Below, piece after piece: positions 1-6,021 of a stretch of 22,056 nt of DNA. A program made the position numbers and the translations under genes. Location: NCBI GenBank assembly GCA_002317215.1, contig DCJD01000004.1, positions 1-22,056 on the forward strand. The letters are read 5' to 3'. The notes beneath the pieces are model-generated. The model made no database searches. It was not told where the DNA came from and saw nothing but the letters and a program-made list of their open reading frames with translations. This stretch comes from Caryophanales bacterium UBA1709. Its GTDB lineage: Bacteria; Bacillota_I; Bacilli_A; RFN20; UBA1709. Numbering within the stretch: position 1 is the first letter of the stretch; every line of letters begins with the position of its first letter.

Positions 1-1055
1 TCTCCAAATCTTTGAACAATAACTGATCCACAACTTAACTTATTAGCAAGTTGACTAATCATTAAAGCATATTCATTTGGTTCATGGAATGGTTCATCAA
101 AATGATGAGTAACAAGTAAAGCAAAGTTAGTATTTTCTGATTTTAAACTATCATCGCTATAACTATGCCCATTAACATTAATTACTCCACCATTATTTTC
201 AACAACAACATGTCCTCCAGGGTTAGAGCAGAATGTTCTAACTGAATTACCCATTGATGTATGATAGATAAACTTGCCTTCGTATAGATTCTTATTAATT
301 TCATCCATTACTAGGTTAGGACATTCTACTCTAACCCCGATATCTACACGGTTGTTTTCCATTTTAACACCATATTTTTCAAGTGTGTTAGCAAGCCAAG
401 TTGAACCTTCTCTTCCAACACCTAATATTACATAATCGCTAGATATTTTAGTTCCATCTTCTAAAACAACACCTTTGATTTTATTATCTTCAATAATTAA
501 ATCTTCTACCGCTTTTTCAAACATAAAATCAACGTGTTCTTTTAAATAATCATAGATTCTTGCTAAGATTTTTAAGTTTTCTTCAGTTCCTAAATGTCTT
601 ACTTTACTTCTTAATAATTTAATACCATAACTCATGGCTTTTAATTCTATTTCTTTAACTTTAGGAGTGGTTGGATCTGTTATGGTTGTTGTTGCACCAA
701 ACTTTAAATTGATTTGATCAACGTAGTTAATTAAATCTAATAATTCATCTTCATCCATATAGTTAGTTAACCAACCGCCAAATTCAGTAGTTATATTAAA
801 TTTACCATCACTATATGCTCCAGCACCACCAAATCCATTAGTTATAGAACAAGATGGGTGACAACCAATATGGCCAAGTCTATCAACTGGACATTTATCT
901 AATTGATGTTTTAAAACAGGGCAAGTTCTTTTAGATAGTTCTTTGCCTTTATCAATAACTAATACTTTCTTATCTGGTGCTTTTTGAATGAATTCATAAG
1001 CAGCACAATATCCATTGGCTCCTGCGCCAACAATAATTACATCATATTTTTCCAT
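1..1055 (-). CDS. FAD-dependent dehydrogenase, COG2509-like (partial, C-terminus beyond window)
   Basis: The reading frame starts at the ATG complementary to 1053-1055 and stays open to base 1, giving about 351 residues of the N-terminal and middle part; relatives are usually somewhat longer. The protein opens with MEKYDVIIVGAGANG, a Rossmann dinucleotide-binding motif (GxGxxG at residues 10-15). It is followed by a Cys-rich stretch (CPVLKHQ...CPVDRLGHIGCHPSC) and the motif GGAGAYSDGK, which I recognise from the uncharacterised COG2509 flavin dehydrogenases. It probably binds FAD and NAD(P) and acts in the cytoplasm; no substrate can be named. Only two bases separate it from the udk stop, so it is the third gene of the hpt-udk operon. 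The family call is firm, the biochemical role is open. Confidence 0.8.
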   Translation of the reverse strand, partial: MEKYDVIIVGAGANGYCAAYEFIQKAPDKKVLVIDKGKELSKRTCPVLKHQLDKCPVDRLGHIGCHPSCSITNGFGGAGAYSDGKFNITTEFGGWLTNYMDEDELLDLINYVDQINLKFGATTTITDPTTPKVKEIELKAMSYGIKLLRSKVRHLGTEENLKILARIYDYLKEHVDFMFEKAVEDLIIEDNKIKGVVLEDGTKISSDYVILGVGREGSTWLANTLEKYGVKMENNRVDIGVRVECPNLVMDEINKNLYEGKFIYHTSMGNSVRTFCSNPGGHVVVENNGGVINVNGHSYSDDSLKSENTNFALLVTHHFDEPFHEPNEYALMISQLANKLSCGSVIVQRFG

Positions 1056-1057
1056 AT

Positions 1058-1678
1058 CTATTCTTCTCCTAAAATATCTTTTATTCGACTAACAATAAAT
1101 TCTAATGCAACATCGTGTTTGTTATCATTTGGAATTATTAAATCGGCATATTTACTACTAGGTCTTACAAAGGTATTAAAGCTAGGTTTAACAGTATCTA
1201 AGTATTGATTTATAACACTATCAACACTTCTTCCTCTTTCTTTAACATCTCTTTTTAATCTTCTAATAAATCTAATGTCTTCATCACATTTAACAAATAT
1301 CTTAATATCAGCTAAATCTCTTACATCTTCATTATGTAATGCTAATATTCCTTCAATTATTATTATCTTACTTGGTGAGATGGTTTCCATTTCTTTTTTA
1401 CGATTATGAATAACAAAATCATATAAAGGTTTTTGAATTGTTTTACCATCAATTAAATCTAATAAGTTTTGTTTTAATAGATTATTATCAAAGTTATCAG
1501 GATGGTCAAAGTTTAAAGCGTTTCTTTCTTCCATACTTAATTTACTAAAATCATTGTAATAATCATCAAAACTAATAACTTGTATTGATTCATTTGGTAA
1601 TCTTTCAACTATCTCATTAACAACAGTGGTTTTACCACTTGCGCTACCCCCAGCGATTGCAATAATAATTGGTTTCAT
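1058..1678 (-). CDS. udk: Uridine kinase
   Basis: Phosphorylates uridine and cytidine to UMP and CMP in the pyrimidine salvage pathway (cytoplasm). At 206 residues it has the usual family length. The P-loop GGSASGKTT spans residues 10-18. The nucleoside-binding DDYY lies near 38-41, FDHPDNFD near 57-64, and a YDFVIHNR segment near 86-93 follows the family pattern; an Arg-rich lid (RRLKRDVKERGR) covers about 139-150. The start is preceded by a modest ribosome site (TAGGTAAGA). The hpt stop lies 8 bases upstream and the next gene starts 2 bases downstream, so the three genes are very likely one transcript. The pairing with hpt makes this a small base/nucleoside salvage unit. Stop is TAG. Confidence 0.93.
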   Translation of the reverse strand: MKPIIIAIAGGSASGKTTVVNEIVERLPNESIQVISFDDYYNDFSKLSMEERNALNFDHPDNFDNNLLKQNLLDLIDGKTIQKPLYDFVIHNRKKEMETISPSKIIIIEGILALHNEDVRDLADIKIFVKCDEDIRFIRRLKRDVKERGRSVDSVINQYLDTVKPSFNTFVRPSSKYADLIIPNDNKHDVALEFIVSRIKDILGEE

Positions 1679-1686
1679 ATTCTTAC

Positions 1687-2235
1687 CTACTTACTTTCTT
1701 TATCGATTCTTTGTAATGTTTCTTCATCTATTACAAATACATGATCAATATTTCTTAGATATTCTTGATAATCAAGGCCATATCCAACTACAAACTTATC
1801 TTCTATTTCTTTACCAACATAATCAACAGGAGTTTCTACTTCTCTTTTTGATTTCTTATCTAATAAAACAACAGTTGTGATTGATTTAGGAGATCTTGAT
1901 AATAAATAGTTATGAAACTTATCTAAAGTTCTTCCAGTATCAATAATATCTTCAATAACTACTACATCTCGATTAGTTATATCTTTTTCAATATCTTTCT
2001 TTAATACCACAACACCACTGCTTTTGGTTTTAATATAAGATGAATATTGAACAAAATCTAATTCAATATCACAATTAACTTCTTTAATTAAATCCATCAT
2101 AAATGGTAAAGAACCTTTTAATACTCCAATAAATAAAGGAGGTATAGCATTATCCTTAAATTTATTAGTTAATTCTTTTCCAATTCTTTGACAAATCTCT
2201 TTAATTTCTTCTTTACTACATACGATTTCGTTCAT
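1687..2235 (-). CDS. hpt: Hypoxanthine (guanine) phosphoribosyltransferase
   Basis: Transfers the phosphoribosyl group of PRPP to hypoxanthine or guanine to give IMP or GMP in purine salvage. The 182-residue length is normal. The PRPP-binding signature VVVIEDIIDTGRTL is at 91-104, the VLKGS loop at 38-42, the flexible SSYIKTK loop at 65-71 and the base-binding DKFVVGYGLDY at 146-156. A GGGGTGAT ribosome site sits just before the ATG. It is first in the operon with udk and the flavin dehydrogenase. In many Firmicutes hpt sits between tilS and ftsH; that context is absent here. Stop is TAG. Confidence 0.93.
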   Translation of the reverse strand: MNEIVCSKEEIKEICQRIGKELTNKFKDNAIPPLFIGVLKGSLPFMMDLIKEVNCDIELDFVQYSSYIKTKSSGVVVLKKDIEKDITNRDVVVIEDIIDTGRTLDKFHNYLLSRSPKSITTVVLLDKKSKREVETPVDYVGKEIEDKFVVGYGLDYQEYLRNIDHVFVIDEETLQRIDKESK

Positions 2236-2250
2236 ATTATCACCCCAATA

Positions 2251-2293
2251 ATTATACTCTAATTTATGTTCTTATAAAATATAATTTTATAAG
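2251..2293 (-). promoter_or_regulatory. Perfect inverted repeat and possible -10 upstream of hpt
   Basis: Arms CTTATAAAAT (2271-2280) and ATTTTATAAG (2284-2293) are perfectly complementary over 10 bp with a 3-base centre. They lie between the upstream terminator and hpt. On the minus strand a TATAAT sits at 2251-2256, which would place its -35 region inside the repeat, so an operator is possible. However, a start point 7 bases below that -10 would fall inside the hpt ribosome site, so the promoter assignment is weak. The repeat could also be the AT-rich tail of the preceding terminator. Confidence 0.3.
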
Positions 2294-2319
2294 AAAAACC
2301 CATATGTTAAATGGGTTTT
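2290..2319 (-). terminator. Rho-independent terminator of the endonuclease gene
   Basis: Arms AAAACCCAT (2295-2303) and ATGGGTTTT (2311-2319) form a 9-bp stem with a 7-base loop, followed on the minus strand by a T-rich run. The 5' arm overlaps the TAA stop of the nuclease gene. Confidence 0.8.
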
Positions 2320-3169
2320 ACATATAACTTCCCCATATAGATTCAACCCATTCTGGATGGTCTATAAAAGGATTACGATTGTTTTGTAGTTTATATACTT
2401 CATTATTACGGTATATTTCTTTTTCGCTAACTGGATCTTGGATATGCCAAGAAAGATATTGAGTTAAACCAAAATCTGTAAAATAAGGATAGCCTGTTAC
2501 AAAGACACTTCTTGCTTCAGCATTCCATTTTCCAACATCCCCATAATATCTACATGCAGCATATAAATATGTTCTAGCAATATCACCTTTATATTCATCT
2601 TTTACTTCAAATACTTGTGAGATATTACCATATTTAGATCTTCCTATTTTACAATTATCACTTCCAGTTACAATTGTTCCATTATTAGTATCACCATGAG
2701 GCATATTTGCTCTTTTAGCATTAACTTCACTATCAGTTGGATAGACATTAAATAAATCAGAATAGATAGGAGTGGTAATACCATTAAACCAAGATTGAGG
2801 AATCATATGTTCTCTATTATAAGTTCCAGTTTGAACACCATGATTCTCATCAGTTGGATAATTATAGTTTTTAGTAGAATATAAATCCCAAATAGTTGTT
2901 GTATTAGGATAAACATCTGTTTTACTATAAGCTGGGTATAAATCAGAACTATAACTTAATACTTTAACATTTAATTTAATAACAATATTAATAGATTTTA
3001 GCAAAGAATCACCGGTAAGGTTTTTAATGACTAATTTATAATAGTTTTCTATTGGATCACTACTTTCTTCGCTTGTATCTTCTAGATTATCATTTTGATT
3101 TTCTTTTGTATTACAACCGTATGTGATTAAAAGAAGTGATAACGATATTATTCTTAGTAATTTCTTCAT
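2318..3169 (-). CDS. Secreted endonuclease I family nuclease, probable lipoprotein
   Basis: A 283-residue non-specific DNA/RNA nuclease of the EndA/NucM (endonuclease I) family with a beta-beta-alpha metal site. The active-site segment NREHMIPQSWF is at about 118-128 with His121 as the expected general base. The metal-site stretch DLFNVYPTDSEVN follows at 138-150 and AKRANMPHG at 151-159, then GDIART near 195-200 and NPFIDHPEWVE near the C-terminus. The N-terminus MKKLLRIISLSLLLITYGC is a signal peptide with a candidate lipobox ending at Cys19; the -3 residue is Thr, so lipidation is less certain than export. I chose the ATG at 3167-3169, not the upstream one at 3230-3232, because it is directly preceded by AGGGGGTTATT and begins the signal peptide. 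It likely degrades extracellular nucleic acid, fitting the salvage genes downstream (inference). Confidence 0.87.
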   Translation of the reverse strand: MKKLLRIISLSLLLITYGCNTKENQNDNLEDTSEESSDPIENYYKLVIKNLTGDSLLKSINIVIKLNVKVLSYSSDLYPAYSKTDVYPNTTTIWDLYSTKNYNYPTDENHGVQTGTYNREHMIPQSWFNGITTPIYSDLFNVYPTDSEVNAKRANMPHGDTNNGTIVTGSDNCKIGRSKYGNISQVFEVKDEYKGDIARTYLYAACRYYGDVGKWNAEARSVFVTGYPYFTDFGLTQYLSWHIQDPVSEKEIYRNNEVYKLQNNRNPFIDHPEWVESIWGSYM

Positions 3170-3204
3170 AATAACCCCCTTGTATTCCTTATAAATATTA
3201 ACAC

Positions 3205-3232
3205 AATATATTAATTTAATTAATATAATCAA
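3205..3232 (-). promoter_or_regulatory. Putative promoter of the endonuclease gene
   Basis: On the minus strand TTGATT (3227-3232) and TATATT (3205-3210) are 16 bases apart, giving a start near 3198 and a leader of about 28 bases before the ATG at 3169. The -35 touches the rpmE terminator tail. AT-rich surroundings make this a moderate call. Confidence 0.4.
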
Positions 3233-3260
3233 TAAAAAATCCTGCGTTAAATGCAGGATT
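3231..3260 (-). terminator. Rho-independent terminator of rpmE
   Basis: Arms AATCCTGC (3238-3245) and GCAGGATT (3253-3260) pair perfectly over 8 bp around a 7-base loop. On the minus strand the stem is followed by TTTTTTATT. It lies 5 bases past the rpmE stop. Confidence 0.85.
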
Positions 3261-3265
3261 AGTTA

Positions 3266-3475
3266 TTACTTTTTCATTCCGTATTTTTTCATGAAAGTTT
3301 CAGCTCTACCTTGTACTTGGCCAAATCTTTGTTTGCCAGTATAGAATGGGTGGCAGTTTGAGCAAGTATCAACTTTAATATCTTTTCCTAAAGTTGAACC
3401 AGTTTCAAATTCTGCTCCACAGCTAGTACAAGTTACTTTAACTTTATTATATGTTGGGTGAATTCCATCTTTCAT
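3266..3475 (-). CDS. rpmE: 50S ribosomal protein bL31 (zinc-binding form)
   Basis: A 69-residue large-subunit ribosomal protein located at the subunit interface. It begins MKDGIHPTYNKVKVTCTSCG and holds Cys16, Cys19, Cys38 and Cys41, so it is the C+ form that binds one zinc ion; C-minus paralogues lack these residues. The HPFYTGKQR segment at 42-50 is diagnostic. A strong AAGGAGGAAA ribosome site precedes the ATG. The gene stands alone with its own terminator and probable promoter, and its leader contains a hairpin (3497-3517) that could serve autoregulation. Confidence 0.96.
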   Translation of the reverse strand: MKDGIHPTYNKVKVTCTSCGAEFETGSTLGKDIKVDTCSNCHPFYTGKQRFGQVQGRAETFMKKYGMKK

Positions 3476-3496
3476 ATATATTTCCTCCTTATCGCC

Positions 3497-3517
3497 TTAG
3501 ATATAAAGTATATCTAA
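3497..3517 (-). promoter_or_regulatory. Hairpin in the rpmE 5' leader (candidate ribosomal-protein leader)
   Basis: Arms of 9 bp (TTAGATATA at 3497-3505 and TATATCTAA at 3509-3517) pair perfectly around a 3-base centre. The hairpin lies about 9 bases upstream of the AGGAGG site and downstream of the putative promoter at 3534-3562, so it would be in the transcribed leader. Ribosomal-protein genes are often controlled by the protein binding its own leader; the hairpin is seen, the regulatory role is inferred. Confidence 0.4.
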
Positions 3518-3533
3518 AGTCAGTCGCGTAATA

Positions 3534-3562
3534 ATATTAGCAAATTTACTAATACTTATCAA
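3534..3562 (-). promoter_or_regulatory. Putative promoter of rpmE
   Basis: On the minus strand TTGATA (3557-3562) and TAATAT (3534-3539) are separated by exactly 17 bases. This predicts transcription from near 3527 and a leader of about 50 bases that contains the hairpin at 3497-3517. Confidence 0.5.
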
Positions 3563-3581
3563 TATAATTATTATTTAATAA

Positions 3582-3833
3582 TTAATCTTCTGGTTGAGAA
3601 GACATAATTATGTTTTTACCAATAAATAAATCAATAATTGATAAGAATATTGGGAATGCAACTAAGAATCTATTAGTTGGGCGCCAAGAGTTAGTTACTA
3701 CTAAAACAAAAGCCCAAATAAATAGAGCGACAATTTGAATTCCAAAGAAACAGAAGAATGAGAATCTTACAATATTTCTTTTATTAAATTTGATTGTCCA
3801 TACAATCTTTCTTCTTTGATTTGCTTTTAACAT
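3582..3833 (-). CDS. Small two-helix membrane protein of unknown function (opp operon)
   Basis: An 83-residue protein I do not recognise. It has a very basic N-terminus (KANQRRKIVWTIKFNKRN), a hydrophobic helix at about 24-46 (SFFCFFGIQIVALFIWAFVLVV), a short loop with NSWRPTN, a second helix at about 57-74, and an acidic tail ending QPED. The charge pattern suggests both ends face the cytoplasm. Its ribosome site AGGAGGA overlaps the stop of the preceding ApbE-like gene, so the two are translationally coupled and it is the last gene of the opp transcript. No clear terminator follows: only an all-AT 8-bp repeat (3566-3583) that overlaps its stop. A role in the importer is only suggested by position. 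Confidence 0.75.
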   Translation of the reverse strand: MLKANQRRKIVWTIKFNKRNIVRFSFFCFFGIQIVALFIWAFVLVVTNSWRPTNRFLVAFPIFLSIIDLFIGKNIIMSSQPED

Positions 3834-3845
3834 AATTATTTCCTC

Positions 3846-5075
3846 CTAAATTTGAGTTAATGTATAAGAATCACTAATAAGAATAGTAATATCTTTTACA
3901 TATGTTTTGTTGTTGTAATATACAACATTACTTTGATCTTTTCTAATATATATTAGAGATACATCATTAAACATATCTTTAATAGTATTAAACTGTGTTT
4001 CATCATCTATAGTATTTAACATATTATTTAAATATGTTGCTTCTACTATATCATCACTTATTACTACAGTATTTAGATAGTAGTCATTTGGTAATCCATT
4101 AATTATATTAATTTGATCATTACGATAATATTTAATTGAATTATCATTTGCAACATAGGATTTATAATAATCATTATTAATAAAACGATCATTAATCTTA
4201 ACAGATACCTCTTGATCAAATGATAACAAGGCAAGAGAAGCTTTATTTAATCCTGTTGTTGTGATATTAGTATCAAAACTACCAATTAAATCAATAATTC
4301 CACTAGCAGATTGGATATTTCCAACTTTATATCCCTTGTATTTCAAGCTAGTTTTTACTCTTTTACATATATAAGCATCTTGCAAAACATTTAATGAGAT
4401 AATAGGACAATCAATCATATTATCAGTTAGAAATTGTTTATAAGAATCGCTTATTTTAAACTTAACAGAATGAGTAGAATCAGTAAATGTTAATTCAAAA
4501 TTTGTTAAATCATTTATATATGTGCTTAGTTCATTAATAAATGTACTATTGCTTGAATTAAACAAAGGATCTTTAAGAGTATTTTCCATAGAACCATTAG
4601 AAGTTAATTGAAACCAGAAGTAATATAATGGTTCAGCAAATATGGAATATGATGATGAATTTAATGTTTTTTGATAGGCATCTTTTAAATCATCATAGAG
4701 ATATAGATTTAAAATAATGTCTTCATTTAAATGATTAGAAATTGAACCAATACCATAGTCAAGAGATTTGCTGTAATAACTTTCATAGTTTTTTAAACAA
4801 TCACCAATAATTACTGTATAGTCATTATTGGCTGTTTTTAAATCTTCTTTTATTTCAGCACTGCTACCATCAAAATATAAACTCACTGGATATAAATCTT
4901 CATATCCACTAAATTCAGTATTATCAGTAACCTCAAGGCTATAAAAGCCAGGAGATTTCTTAAATAAATTAGTAATAGCATATGACATTGAACCAATTGC
5001 TACTATTAAAGTACAAATAAATAAAATTACTCTTAACTTTACTTTTTTTGTACTTACTTTAATATCTTTACCCAT
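3846..5075 (-). CDS. Membrane-anchored degenerate ApbE-like protein
   Basis: A 409-residue protein with a basic cytoplasmic start, one transmembrane helix at about 15-34 and the rest outside the cell. By eye the exported part follows the FAD:protein FMN transferase (ApbE) pattern in order: an N-terminal segment (KNYESYYSKS...IGSISNHLN, about 95-117) like the ApbE fS.y...SeIs.lN stretch; a segment at about 128-155 (DLKDAYQKTLNSS...FAEPLYYFW) like aLels..t.GaFdptv.pl...W; 227-265 like the vDLGgiaKGya...GGni region; and 319-352 like the HiiDPrtG...sVtV...aDalsT region. The expected Lys, Gly-Gly, HIIDPRTG and Asp/Thr metal residues appear replaced (QDAYI, ASGII, INIINGLP, EATYLN). It would therefore be a pseudoenzyme. 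The ATG overlaps the oppF stop by one base (TAATG). Homology is remote and should be tested; export and operon membership are firm. Confidence 0.6.
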   Translation of the reverse strand: MGKDIKVSTKKVKLRVILFICTLIVAIGSMSYAITNLFKKSPGFYSLEVTDNTEFSGYEDLYPVSLYFDGSSAEIKEDLKTANNDYTVIIGDCLKNYESYYSKSLDYGIGSISNHLNEDIILNLYLYDDLKDAYQKTLNSSSYSIFAEPLYYFWFQLTSNGSMENTLKDPLFNSSNSTFINELSTYINDLTNFELTFTDSTHSVKFKISDSYKQFLTDNMIDCPIISLNVLQDAYICKRVKTSLKYKGYKVGNIQSASGIIDLIGSFDTNITTTGLNKASLALLSFDQEVSVKINDRFINNDYYKSYVANDNSIKYYRNDQINIINGLPNDYYLNTVVISDDIVEATYLNNMLNTIDDETQFNTIKDMFNDVSLIYIRKDQSNVVYYNNKTYVKDITILISDSYTLTQI

Positions 5076-6019
5076 TATTTTCTAATCTTTTTGTAATTAG
5101 CAATCTCACTTGGAGATCCATATACAAAGTGATCATGTCCAATATCAACTAAAGATGGTTGTTCTACACTATAGTCATGAACTTTATCTGGTTCATAAAC
5201 ATATAGTTTCTTTTCTTTTTCAATAATAGGATCTGGAACAGGAATTGCACTAAATAATGATTTAGTATATGGATGCATTGGATGAGCAAATAATTCCTCA
5301 GTCTCAGCAATCTCAACAATTCTTCCTTTATAAATAACCATGATTCTATCTGATATAAATCTTACGATAGATAAATCATGAGCTATGAATAAGTATGTAA
5401 TCCCTCTTTCTTTTTGGAATTTCTTTAATAAGTTTAATACTTGTGCACGAATAGATACGTCAAGAGCAGAGATTGGTTCATCAGCAACGATGAATTCTGG
5501 ATCCATTACAATAGATCTTGCAATACCAACTCTTTGTCTTTGACCACCACTAAATTCGTGTGGATATCTTGTTAAGTGTTCAGGAAGTAATCCTACTTCT
5601 TTAATGATATTTTCAACTTTTTCAACTCTATCTTTCTCATCTTTATAATGATGGAAGTTATATAAACCTTCTGAAATGATGTAGTCAATGGTTGCTCTTT
5701 CATTTAATGAAGCGGCTGGATCTTGGAATATCATTTGAATTCTTCTAACAAGATCTTTTTCTTTCCTATGACTCATTTTGCCACTAATCTTTTGACCTTT
5801 ATATTCAATTGATCCAGCAGCACATGGGTTAATTCTAACAATTGCTCTACCAATAGTTGTTTTACCAGAACCTGATTCTCCAACTAATGATACTGTTTCT
5901 CCTTTATAAATATCAAAAGAAACATCTTTAATAGCTTTAAAGGCTTTTTTGCCTCTACCGAAGGTAATATCTAGGTTTTTAACGGATAATATAACTTCTT
6001 TATTTTCTTTATTAACCAT
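5075..6019 (-). CDS. oppF: Oligopeptide ABC transporter ATP-binding protein OppF/AmiF
   Basis: One of two ATPase subunits that power the peptide importer at the inner face of the membrane; 314 residues, normal for AmiF-type proteins. Walker A GESGSGKT is at 47-54, Q-loop FQDPAASLN at 98-106, the ABC signature FSGGQRQRVGIARS at 156-169, Walker B and D-loop ADEPISALDVS at 179-189 and the switch His at 214 (AHDLS). The C-terminal oligopeptide-type extension HPMHPYTKSLFSAIPVPDP follows at 246-264. The AAGGAGGG ribosome site is embedded in the last codons of oppD, two bases separate the genes, and the stop overlaps the next ATG. The cysteines of the DppD-type iron-sulfur cluster are absent, as I recall for Ami-type proteins. 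Confidence 0.94.
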   Translation of the reverse strand: MVNKENKEVILSVKNLDITFGRGKKAFKAIKDVSFDIYKGETVSLVGESGSGKTTIGRAIVRINPCAAGSIEYKGQKISGKMSHRKEKDLVRRIQMIFQDPAASLNERATIDYIISEGLYNFHHYKDEKDRVEKVENIIKEVGLLPEHLTRYPHEFSGGQRQRVGIARSIVMDPEFIVADEPISALDVSIRAQVLNLLKKFQKERGITYLFIAHDLSIVRFISDRIMVIYKGRIVEIAETEELFAHPMHPYTKSLFSAIPVPDPIIEKEKKLYVYEPDKVHDYSVEQPSLVDIGHDHFVYGSPSEIANYKKIRK

Positions 6020-6021
6020 AA

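Noticed and set aside
3170..3232. Upstream ATG for the endonuclease.
   Set aside because: The internal ATG at 3169 begins the signal peptide and follows a good ribosome site.
3566..3583. AT-only inverted repeat after the 83-residue gene as a terminator.
   Set aside because: No GC pairs and a 2-base loop; too weak to call.
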